Below are positions 1 to 5,360 of a DNA stretch of 6,668 nt, piece by piece. The notes beneath the pieces are model-generated. The model saw only the letters and a list, made by a program, of their open reading frames with translations. It was not told where the DNA came from and searched no databases. Position 1 is the stretch's first letter; every line of letters starts with the position of its first letter. This stretch comes from a bacterium (lineage in GTDB: Bacteria > Margulisbacteria > Marinamargulisbacteria > UBA6595), in contig JAQCBC010000047.1 of the NCBI GenBank assembly GCA_027621615.1, forward strand, positions 1-6,668. Direction: 5' to 3'. Position numbers and translations under genes: made by a program.

Positions 1-367
1 GGTTTTTAACTTGAATATTGCTTAGGTTATCAGGGAGTTGACCCTTGCCGTCACAGTAATGACAGGCAAGTGCATACCATTGGATGTTGTCTATGATTAC
101 TTTAATGTGATTTGGGTTGTAGTTTTGTTCTATGTGCTCCATTAGCGTTCGGATTGACGTGCTGTCAGGCGAAACAGGTAGTTTACTTAGTTGAGTGTGT
201 ATAGCAGAATTCGTACTGAAACCAGAAGAAGCAGAAGTATGCGAGCCATAAAAAATAGAGGAGCGAGGTTGTGGAGTAATAACCTCAAACTCAGTGAGTG
301 AATGCCTGGTTGGAATGGCTTGTGCAGAACAGCTAGAACAAAAAGGACGGCTAAGCAGACTAATCAT
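1..367 (-). CDS. Unrecognised cysteine-motif protein, N-terminal 122 residues (runs off left edge)
   Basis: An open frame reads leftward from an ATG at 367-365 to the window edge without a stop, giving 122 codons. The start is well supported: GAGGAG lies a few bases upstream (378-373). I do not recognise the family. Visible parts are a short N-terminus with a CxxC pair (C10, C13); a Ser/Thr-rich, probably disordered stretch (about 30-70); a more ordered part (about 71-100); and CHYCDGKG at 102-109. That last motif fits the CxxCxGxG zinc-binding pattern of DnaJ-type zinc fingers, but no J domain precedes it and only one copy is visible. No signal peptide or membrane helix is obvious. GC is about 42% by hand count, lower than the fab genes. 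It lies downstream of the peptidase gene on the same strand, 75 bp away. A real gene is likely; its function is unknown. Confidence 0.72.
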   Translation of the reverse strand, partial: MISLLSRPFCSSCSAQAIPTRHSLTEFEVITPQPRSSIFYGSHTSASSGFSTNSAIHTQLSKLPVSPDSTSIRTLMEHIEQNYNPNHIKVIIDNIQWYALACHYCDGKGQLPDNLSNIQVKN

Positions 368-370
368 AGT

Positions 371-378
371 TTCTCCTC
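371..378 (-). promoter_or_regulatory. Strong ribosome binding site of the left-edge gene
   Basis: The minus strand reads GAGGAGAA here, five to seven bases before the ATG at 367. It is the best Shine-Dalgarno match in the leftward block and fixes the start of the partial gene. Confidence 0.7.
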
Positions 379-442
379 GTGAATAATAAAAACAAAAAAT
401 ACATTCGGGTTAGTTTAATTTATCGAATAAACGCTCAGTCTG

Positions 443-1678
443 TCAAATCACGACAGCATCTTCGATTCGAATTCCCAGCGTTTCTTCGTACACGGTGCCG
501 TCCAGGGTCATGCGAACATGGCCATAAAACCCAGGCTCAATCGTGATAGCCATGCCGGATGACAACGGCTTAGTCTTGTAGCTGCGGGAGGGGTCCCCAT
601 CATGAACGGTATAGCCAATTAAATGGCCCACATTGTGGGGACGTTGATCATAGTTTTGGGTAACAGTTCCCCCGTGGTCAATGATTTCTGTCTGGATAGC
701 GTGTTGCATGGCACCCCAACAATGGGTGTTGAGGGCATCAAGCGTTACGCCTGGTTTGGCCAACGCCGTAGTGCTGGCTTTGACCGTTTCGACAATGCCA
801 TGCAATCGAGCTTGAAGTGGGTTCATGGTGCCGGATACCGGGACGGTCCGGCTGACATCGCTGCACATACCGCGCCATCGCAACCCAAAGTCCAGCAAAA
901 CCAGGGCATTGGGATCCAGAGACGCGTTGTTGGCTGAGTAATGCAGGGTAATGGCGTTGGCTCCATTGGCTACAATGGGGGGGAAGCTGAGTCCGTAGGG
1001 GGTTGTTTTGAGCAATTCACCGATTAAAGCTCCGGCTAACTCGGTTTCGGATGTAAATGTGTCCCAGAGAGCCTGAATGTTGGCGAAGGCGGTATAGGTT
1101 GTTTGGTAGGCGTGAGCAAAGTCGGCTTGGTCGACGGAATCCAGCACAAAGCGTTCTGGCCAGAGGGCCTCTTGAATATTGGTAATCATGAGCTCGGGGC
1201 ACTGGGCCGCTAAGTCCGTTTTGAAGTCCCATAAATAATCAGTAATGGAGTTGTCTGAGGCATGCCAATGGCAGCCAACTGTAGAGCTATGATCGCGAAT
1301 CCATGCACACAAACTTGCAATATCTCGGACATGCGCAATGCCGGAGTAAGCGCGCAAACTAGCCGCATCAGCTGGGTTGTTGCAGCCCAATCGAGTGCCT
1401 TCCCAAAATTCATAGCTGGGGTCTTTGGTGGGTAAAAACAAATAATCCGTTTCTGCGTCGCAATACAGCACGCACCCGGGTTGATTAATACCGGTGAGAT
1501 ATAAAAATAGGGGGTCTTGATGAATGGGCGTATGGGCATGCACCCAGGGAATGGGGTGTCCCAAGGGCGCGGGCACACCGGTGAGTACAAGGGGTAACCC
1601 GACTTTTTGGCTCAATTGCCGACGGCGTTGATAAAATCGATCGCCACTATCTGAATCCGTATGGGTGAACAAAATCAT
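443..1678 (-). CDS. pepP: Xaa-Pro aminopeptidase (peptidase family M24B)
   Basis: A cytosolic metallo-aminopeptidase that removes an N-terminal residue preceding proline. The frame opens at a TTG (1705) and has its first ATG at 1678. I chose the ATG (411 residues) because neither start has a clear Shine-Dalgarno and a -10-like box lies between them. Numbering from the TTG: an AMP_N-type N-terminal domain (about 20-175) contains YLTGINQPG (69-77) and DPSYEFWEGTRLG (95-107). The pita-bread catalytic domain follows. The five expected metal ligands are visible: D272 (LLDFG), D283 (CSDVSRT), H361 (HNVGH), E390 (TIEPGFYG) and E415 (RIEDAVVI). The 11-residue D-to-D and 29-residue H-to-E spacings match E. 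coli PepP as I recall it. H357 and H368 are the usual nearby active-site histidines. Family assignment is firm. PepQ-like dipeptidase is the less likely alternative, since the AMP_N domain favours PepP. Confidence 0.93.
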   Translation of the reverse strand: MILFTHTDSDSGDRFYQRRRQLSQKVGLPLVLTGVPAPLGHPIPWVHAHTPIHQDPLFLYLTGINQPGCVLYCDAETDYLFLPTKDPSYEFWEGTRLGCNNPADAASLRAYSGIAHVRDIASLCAWIRDHSSTVGCHWHASDNSITDYLWDFKTDLAAQCPELMITNIQEALWPERFVLDSVDQADFAHAYQTTYTAFANIQALWDTFTSETELAGALIGELLKTTPYGLSFPPIVANGANAITLHYSANNASLDPNALVLLDFGLRWRGMCSDVSRTVPVSGTMNPLQARLHGIVETVKASTTALAKPGVTLDALNTHCWGAMQHAIQTEIIDHGGTVTQNYDQRPHNVGHLIGYTVHDGDPSRSYKTKPLSSGMAITIEPGFYGHVRMTLDGTVYEETLGIRIEDAVVI

Positions 1679-1688
1679 TTTATTGGCT

Positions 1689-1697
1689 ATTGTACCA
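1689..1697 (-). promoter_or_regulatory. Candidate extended -10 box for the peptidase gene
   Basis: The minus strand reads TGGTACAAT, an extended -10 (TG-N-TACAAT, 5 of 6 to consensus) with no good -35 at 16-18 bp. Transcription would begin near 1682, only about four bases before the ATG at 1678. This supports the ATG over the upstream TTG and implies a nearly leaderless mRNA. It is inferred from sequence only. Confidence 0.35.
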
Positions 1698-1705
1698 TGA
1701 TCCAA

Positions 1706-1811
1706 CGGACCGATGTAGGGTGCAAAGTTTCAGGTTTTTAATTTCGCTACAGTCCCAAAAATTAAAGGGCATTGCTATATCTTCAAAGTTTTAGCCAGGA
1801 TTAGCAAGTGG
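1706..1811. other. AT-rich spacer between tRNA and peptidase gene, no gene seen
   Basis: I see no open frame with a start signal here, no RNA-like fold and no hairpin followed by a T run. CCC...GGG (1755-1770) could pair for only three bases. If tRNA transcription ends here, the signal is not a classical intrinsic terminator. Confidence 0.4.
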
Positions 1812-1888
1812 TGGTGGGCTCACTAGGACTTGAACCTAGGACCTGCCGGTTATGAGCCGGATGCTCTAACCAACTGAGCTATGAGCCC
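1812..1888 (-). tRNA. tRNA with anticodon CAU (elongator Met or Ile2)
   Basis: A complete 77-nt cloverleaf. The acceptor stem GGGCUCA/UGAGCCC has seven pairs. The D arm is GCUC...GAGC with the GG pair in the loop. The anticodon loop is CUCAUAA, so the anticodon is CAU. The T arm is CUAGG UUCAAGU CCUAG and the variable loop has five bases. The CCA end is encoded (1814-1812). It is not initiator tRNA: position 1 pairs with 72 and the three G-C pairs above the anticodon loop are absent. Whether it is elongator tRNA-Met or the AUA-reading tRNA-Ile2 (C34 changed to lysidine by TilS) cannot be decided by eye. C4-G69 leans slightly to Ile2. Pair 27-43 (U-C) is a mismatch. It lies 47 bp downstream of the RNase P RNA. 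Confidence 0.95.
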
Positions 1889-1898
1889 ACAGGGGATC

Positions 1899-1907
1899 AG
1901 TATACCA
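1899..1907 (-). promoter_or_regulatory. Candidate extended -10 box for the tRNA gene
   Basis: The minus strand reads TGGTATACT, an extended -10 (5 of 6 to TATAAT) without a recognisable -35. Transcription would begin near 1892, about four bases before the mature tRNA. Read-through from rnpB is also possible, since no T-run terminator separates the two. Confidence 0.45.
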
Positions 1908-1935
1908 TAAGCCAGTGAGGGAGGTTGAGTCATGC

Positions 1936-2296
1936 GAAGGGCGCGATAAGCCGGATTCTGTCGAGTCTCGTCATTTATCTGGAACTGCGCTTGCACGCAG
2001 CTTCTAGCAGTCAACCCGGCACTTTAATGAGACGAGCCGTCTCTGGCGCCCTATTTGACCTTGCTTCAGATGGGGTTTACCCGAGCCCACTGTTACCAGC
2101 GAGATCCGTGCGCTCTTACCGCACATTTTCACCCTTACCGGGACACAAGGTCCGTAGGCGGTAGTTTTCTGTGGCACTGTCCATCGGCTTGCGCCGTCCG
2201 TCGGTTAGGCGGCATCTTGCTCTGCGAAGTCCGGACTTTCCTCACACAGTGGGAGTTCAAGTTGAAACACAATGTGCGCGACGAGATACGCCCTTC
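1936..2296 (-). ncRNA. rnpB: RNase P RNA, bacterial type A
   Basis: The catalytic RNA of RNase P, which cuts 5' leaders from pre-tRNAs. Conserved core parts are visible on the minus strand. The P4 5' strand is GAGGAAAGTCCGGAC (2243-2229) and its 3' partner is GACAGAATCCGGCTTATCG (1962-1944). The region near AGTGCCACAGAAAACTACCGCC (read in part) and the GGTAAGGGTGAAA...GTGCGGTAAGAGCGCAC block match type-A RNAs. P1 closes the molecule: GAAGGGCG (2296-2289) pairs with CGCCCTTC (1943-1936). The L15 region reads GGGTAAACCCC; its GGU (2081-2079) is the element that pairs with tRNA CCA. Length is about 361 nt, close to E. coli's 377. Ends are set by P1 and may shift by a few bases. It sits 13 bp after rsmE and 47 bp before a tRNA. 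Confidence 0.96.
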
Positions 2297-2303
2297 AGTG
2301 TGC

Positions 2304-2332
2304 AGTGTACTATGTTGGCAGGCAATTTTCTA
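2304..2332 (-). promoter_or_regulatory. Candidate rnpB promoter overlapping the rsmE 3' end
   Basis: TAGAAA (2332-2327), a 17-bp spacer and TACACT (2309-2304), each 4 of 6 to the sigma-70 consensus. The predicted start, about 2297, coincides with the RNA 5' end deduced from the P1 helix. The -35 and most of the spacer lie inside rsmE; the -10 begins right after its stop codon. Confidence 0.5.
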
Positions 2333-3059
2333 GTTCGTGTTGTAATACGGCGCCTACGTAAAACGCCGCTTGAGGGGCTTTAAAAATGGTGGGCCCCAGG
2401 GCAATGGGGGTGGCCGATGTCTGGGCCATTGCGGTGCGTTCGGCGTCGGAAAAGCCGCCCTCAGGCCCAATAATCGCTAAAATCCGTTTGGCACGAATGG
2501 GCCGAAGGGTGCCCAGGGTTTGCTGGGGCTTGGTTTCATCGCAAAACAAAACACAATCGTAGGATTGCCATTGAATGGTAGCGGCTTGAACCCAGGGAAG
2601 AAAGGGTTGGGGGGCGTCAATGCTGGGGGGGTGTAAGCGCTCGCATTGGCAGCTGGATTGGGTTAGAATTCGATTCCACCGCAGGAGTTTGTCGGGCAGT
2701 TTTTGGTCGGAAAGCTGGGGAACGCTATACTCTGAGATTAGCGGAATAAACCGATACACAGGGAGCTGGGTGCAGTGGTGCAAGGTTTCACAAAAGGCAT
2801 CGTGTTTGGTTAAACATAACGCTAGATCAATCGAATAGGCAGGGGGTTGAACGGGGGTTTCTTGCAGGCAGGCAAACGATAGGCTGGATTTGCTGATGGC
2901 GGTAACGACGGTGTCTAAAACGATGCGTTGATCCACAACAATACGCAAGGGCTCGTCAATTTGAAGCCGCAAACTCCCCATGAGGTGCGTGTAATCGGCT
3001 TTGGGGAGCTGAAGGGTGTTGGCTGAAAGCTGTGATTGTTCTGCAAAATAGTGAGCCAT
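2310..3059 (-). CDS. rsmE: RsmE-family 16S rRNA (uracil-1498-N3) methyltransferase, divergent
   Basis: RsmE methylates N3 of U1498 in 16S rRNA with S-adenosylmethionine, on assembled 30S subunits. The protein has 249 residues, normal for the family. An N-terminal PUA-like domain (about 1-70) starts MAHYF and contains HLMGSLRL. The C-terminal SPOUT knot domain (about 75-245) carries IIGPEGGFSDAE (196-207), the family signature, and LGPTIFKAPQAAF (221-233). Several positions differ from the consensus I remember: ELGV is QLPV, SERS is SEYS, and LGxRILRxETA is LGPTIFKAPQA. The fold assignment is secure from GPEGGF, length and order, but activity is less so. No clear Shine-Dalgarno precedes the ATG at 3059. 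The stop (2312-2310) is directly followed by the rnpB promoter candidate. It is divergent from the rpmF operon. Confidence 0.88.
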   Translation of the reverse strand: MAHYFAEQSQLSANTLQLPKADYTHLMGSLRLQIDEPLRIVVDQRIVLDTVVTAISKSSLSFACLQETPVQPPAYSIDLALCLTKHDAFCETLHHCTQLPVYRFIPLISEYSVPQLSDQKLPDKLLRWNRILTQSSCQCERLHPPSIDAPQPFLPWVQAATIQWQSYDCVLFCDETKPQQTLGTLRPIRAKRILAIIGPEGGFSDAERTAMAQTSATPIALGPTIFKAPQAAFYVGAVLQHELENCLPT

Positions 3060-3070
3060 ATGCGGATGTT

Positions 3071-3099
3071 AGTATGGCACAAATACAGAGGTTGCACAA
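3071..3099 (-). promoter_or_regulatory. Candidate rsmE promoter
   Basis: TTGTGC (3099-3094), a 17-bp spacer and CATACT (3076-3071, 4 of 6) with a TGC extended -10. The predicted start, about 3064, leaves only about five bases before the ATG at 3059. That agrees with the missing Shine-Dalgarno but is unproven. Confidence 0.35.
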
Positions 3100-3141
3100 A
3101 ACCAGTTCATTAGTAATGGATGGCGCTTGGGTCTAAAACCG

Positions 3142-3171
3142 TTGACAAACTAGCATAAAATAGGGTTTAAT
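3142..3171 (+). promoter_or_regulatory. Candidate promoter of the rpmF-plsX-fab operon
   Basis: A perfect TTGACA -35 (3142-3147), an 18-bp spacer and TTTAAT (3166-3171, 4 of 6). The start would be near 3178, giving a leader of about 57 nt before rpmF. It is the best -35 in the window and is correctly placed ahead of the five-gene rightward operon. Confidence 0.6.
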
Positions 3172-3186
3172 TGTTGTATTAGTAAA

Positions 3187-3204
3187 GTTAATTTTAAGAT
3201 TAAC
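3187..3204 (+). repeat. Perfect 6-bp inverted repeat in the rpmF leader
   Basis: GTTAAT, six bases (TTTAAG), then ATTAAC. It lies just downstream of the predicted transcription start and about 30 bp before the rpmF ATG. It could be an operator half-site pair or a weak AT-rich hairpin. In a region this AT-rich a chance match is also plausible. Confidence 0.4.
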
Positions 3205-3234
3205 AAGACGTAAGTAAAAAATAGAGAGTGAAAT

Positions 3235-3426
3235 ATGGCAGTACCAAAAAAGAGACGATCCAAATCAAAAAAGCGCATTAAACGATCCGCATGGAAAGCG
3301 GTTGCCCCTGAGGTAACCACGTGTTCCAACTGTGGTGCGAGTATTCGAACCCACACAACCTGTTCACACTGTGGGTATTACAAAGGCCGACAGGTTATTC
3401 GAGTTAAGTCCAAAACACAGGGTTAG
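3235..3426 (+). CDS. rpmF: 50S ribosomal protein L32
   Basis: A small basic protein of the large ribosomal subunit, 63 residues. It begins with the family's MAVPKKRRSKSKKR N-terminus (mature protein starts AVPK). A zinc-ribbon follows with two CxxC pairs: C30/C33 (CSNC) and C43/C46 (CSHC), then GYYKGRQVI. This is the zinc-binding (C+) form rather than the Cys-free paralogue found in some bacteria. The start is set by the conserved N-terminus; a modest GAGAGTG (3224-3230) precedes it. It is the first gene of the operon and is followed three bases later by plsX, the usual bacterial pairing. The DUF177 (YceD) gene that often precedes rpmF is absent; rsmE lies divergently there instead. Confidence 0.97.
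   Translation: MAVPKKRRSKSKKRIKRSAWKAVAPEVTTCSNCGASIRTHTTCSHCGYYKGRQVIRVKSKTQG
3419..3422 (+). promoter_or_regulatory. Ribosome binding site deciding the TTG start of plsX
   Basis: AGGG ends seven bases before the TTG at 3430 and overlaps the last codons of rpmF. It supports TTG as the true start: the next in-frame ATG is inside the conserved MGGD motif and would remove the first strand of the fold. Confidence 0.6.
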
Positions 3427-3429
3427 TTC

Positions 3430-4422
3430 TTGATCACACTTGCTGTGGATGCCATGGGCGGGGACTTTATGCCCGAGAATCCCGTCAAAGGTGCCTTAGA
3501 AGCACTTAAGTTGCGGGATGACATTCACATTGTTTTAGTTGGGCAGCAGGCAGCCATTGATGCCTTGGATTGTGGGTGGTCCAAGCATCCTCGGATGTCT
3601 TTTGTGGAAGCGGACGATGTGATTACCATGGATGATGCGCCGGTGGATGCGTATCGAAAGAAAAAAGCATCGTCCATTCATGTGGGGTTGCAGCTGCTTA
3701 AGGACAAAGCCGTCGATGGCTTTATCTCGGCGGGCAATACTGGGGCTGTGATGACGGCAGCCACGTTTATTTTGGGGCGTATCAAAACCATTGAGCGGCC
3801 GGCGATTGGTACGATTTTGCCGGGCAACACGGGTCCGGTTCTGATGTTGGATATGGGCTCTACGGTGGATTGCAAACCGACGCATTTGAATCAGTTTGCG
3901 GTGATGGGCCATTTTTTTGCCCAAGATGTGCTGGATATTCCCAATCCCCGTGTGGGCTTGCTTAATATTGGGGAAGAGGTGGAAAAAGGGGATCAAGTGA
4001 CCCAAGAAGCACACGAGTTGCTGGCGGCGAATGCCACCATTCGGTTTGTGGGCAATGTTGAGGGAAAATACGTGTTAAATGGGCATGCGGATGTGGTGGT
4101 GTGCGATGGGTTTGTGGGCAATAATTTGCTGAAATTTGGTGAGGGCATCGTGCAGGTCTTTTTTGATTTTTTCAAACAGGAAATTAAAGGGTTTCGGGCC
4201 ACTTTGGGGGCTTTGTTGATGGCCCCGGTATTGCGCAAATTAAAAGCACGGTATCATCAAGACAACTATGGGAGTGCGCCTTTACTGGGGGTGAATGGGG
4301 TCGTGTTTATTTCGCATGGATCTTCCAGCGAATTGGCCATGTGTAATGGGATCTTAAACGTTGCGCATGCCATTGAAACCGATATGATTGATGAAATTAC
4401 CGAAGCCGTTGGGTCCGCATGA
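3430..4422 (+). CDS. plsX: Phosphate acyltransferase PlsX
   Basis: PlsX converts acyl-ACP and phosphate to acyl-phosphate, the donor PlsY uses to acylate glycerol-3-phosphate; it works at the inner face of the membrane. The protein has 330 residues, a typical length. Family landmarks are DAMGGD (7-12), the E60...M67.DAPVDAYRKKKASS segment (60-82), SAGNTGA (100-106), LDMGST (140-145), LLNIGEEVEKG (177-187), EG (211-212) and DVVVCDGFVGN (221-231). The start is TTG, supported by AGGG seven bases upstream and because ITLAVDAMGGD is the family's normal N-terminus. It sits 3 bp after rpmF and overlaps fabH by 4 bp (ATGA), so the two are probably translationally coupled. Nothing looks broken. Confidence 0.97.
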   Translation: MITLAVDAMGGDFMPENPVKGALEALKLRDDIHIVLVGQQAAIDALDCGWSKHPRMSFVEADDVITMDDAPVDAYRKKKASSIHVGLQLLKDKAVDGFISAGNTGAVMTAATFILGRIKTIERPAIGTILPGNTGPVLMLDMGSTVDCKPTHLNQFAVMGHFFAQDVLDIPNPRVGLLNIGEEVEKGDQVTQEAHELLAANATIRFVGNVEGKYVLNGHADVVVCDGFVGNNLLKFGEGIVQVFFDFFKQEIKGFRATLGALLMAPVLRKLKARYHQDNYGSAPLLGVNGVVFISHGSSSELAMCNGILNVAHAIETDMIDEITEAVGSA

Positions 4423-5360
4423 CGCATTCGGCCGGTATTTTAGGGGTTGGGGCTTATGTGCCAGAAACGGTATGCACCAATCAGGATATTGTGAATCGGG
4501 GGGTGAATACCAGCCACGATTGGATTGTTGAGCGTACGGGGATTCATGCGCGGCGGTTGGCCAGTGAGCATGAAACCACCACCTATATGAGTGAGCAGGC
4601 TGCCCGAAAAGCCTTGGCATCAGCCGGTTTAAATCCTCAGGACTTGGATATGATTGTGGTGGCGACGACAACCCCGGATTATCGGGGATTTCCGTCCGTG
4701 GCGACGCAAGTTCAGGTGGCCTTGGGGGCGGGGTCCTGTCCGGCTTGGGATTTGTCCGCTGCGTGTTCAGGGTTTGTGTATGGGTTGGACGTGGTGACAC
4801 GGTTAATTGAATCGGGGGGGTATCAGCGTGTGTTGTTGATTGCGGCGGATCGGTTGAGCCATCGGGTGGATTGGTCGGACCGCAGTACATGTATTTTATT
4901 TGGGGATGGTGCCGGCGCCGTGGTTTTGGGTCGTGTGGATACGGGGGGCGTTGTGGCCACAGCCTTGCATGCGGATGGGTCGCACGGGTCTATTTTATCC
5001 TTGCCCAATGACCCGCCGTATATCGACATGGATGGGCAATCGGTGTTTAAAGTTGCGGTGAATTGTGTCGTCCCGTCGGTACTGGAAGCGTTGGAATTAG
5101 CCGGTTTGACGGTGTCAGACGTGGATTGGTTTATTCCCCACCAGGCCAATCAACGCATTATGGACCATGCGATCAAAAAATTGGGATTGCCAGCGGATCG
5201 CATGGTGTGTCATATTGATCGGTATGGAAACACATCCGCAGCATCGATTCCCATTGGGTTGGCCGAAGCGTCGGCTCAGTTTAAGTCGGGGGATGTGGTA
5301 GTGGTTATTGGATTTGGCGCCGGGTTTACCTGGGGAACAGGAGTGATACTATGGCAATAG
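4419..5360 (+). CDS. fabH: 3-oxoacyl-ACP synthase III (FabH)
   Basis: FabH starts fatty-acid chains by condensing an acyl-CoA primer (usually acetyl-CoA) with malonyl-ACP. The protein has 313 residues, normal length, with a thiolase fold. The catalytic triad is visible: C116 in SAACSGF, H241 in IPHQAN and N271 in YGNTSAASIP. Further landmarks are DWIVERTGI (34-42), FPSVATQVQ near 91-99, and DRSTCILFGDGAGAVVL (154-170). The C-terminal GFGAGFTWG (298-306) is also usual. The start overlaps the plsX stop as ATGA, with no strong Shine-Dalgarno, so coupling is likely. Its 3' end overlaps fabD by 10 bp. The region after DW resembles cyanobacterial and Firmicutes enzymes more than E. coli FabH. Primer preference (straight or branched) cannot be read here. 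Confidence 0.97.
   Translation: MTHSAGILGVGAYVPETVCTNQDIVNRGVNTSHDWIVERTGIHARRLASEHETTTYMSEQAARKALASAGLNPQDLDMIVVATTTPDYRGFPSVATQVQVALGAGSCPAWDLSAACSGFVYGLDVVTRLIESGGYQRVLLIAADRLSHRVDWSDRSTCILFGDGAGAVVLGRVDTGGVVATALHADGSHGSILSLPNDPPYIDMDGQSVFKVAVNCVVPSVLEALELAGLTVSDVDWFIPHQANQRIMDHAIKKLGLPADRMVCHIDRYGNTSAASIPIGLAEASAQFKSGDVVVVIGFGAGFTWGTGVILWQ
5339..5343 (+). promoter_or_regulatory. Ribosome binding site of fabD inside fabH
   Basis: AGGAG lies seven bases before the fabD ATG at 5351 and within the fabH coding sequence. It gives fabD independent initiation despite the 10-bp gene overlap. Confidence 0.6.

Noticed and set aside
419..431. TTTAT-CGA-ATAAA hairpin between the peptidase gene and the left-edge gene
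   Set aside because: Only five A-T pairs with no adjoining T run, too weak for an intrinsic terminator.
623..937. 104-codon plus-strand frame inside pepP
   Set aside because: It overlaps the metal-ligand region of the peptidase and has no ribosome site.
1678..1705. TTG at 1705 as the peptidase start
   Set aside because: No ribosome site precedes it, and a -10-like box lies between it and the ATG at 1678; it is not excluded.
1925..2383. Overlapping plus-strand open frames of 70-92 codons
   Set aside because: They lie over the RNase P RNA and the end of rsmE, lack ribosome sites, and resemble no protein I know.
3180..3204. Possible FapR-type operator (TTAGTA half-site) before rpmF
   Set aside because: Only one half-site matches; the complementary TACTAA half is missing at the right distance.
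3535..4014. 159-codon minus-strand frame inside plsX
   Set aside because: It is antisense to conserved PlsX motifs, is His/Arg-rich, and has no start signal.
4354..4890. 178-codon minus-strand frame inside fabH
   Set aside because: Pro/Thr-rich translation is what the antisense of G-rich coding DNA gives; fabH has all catalytic motifs here.
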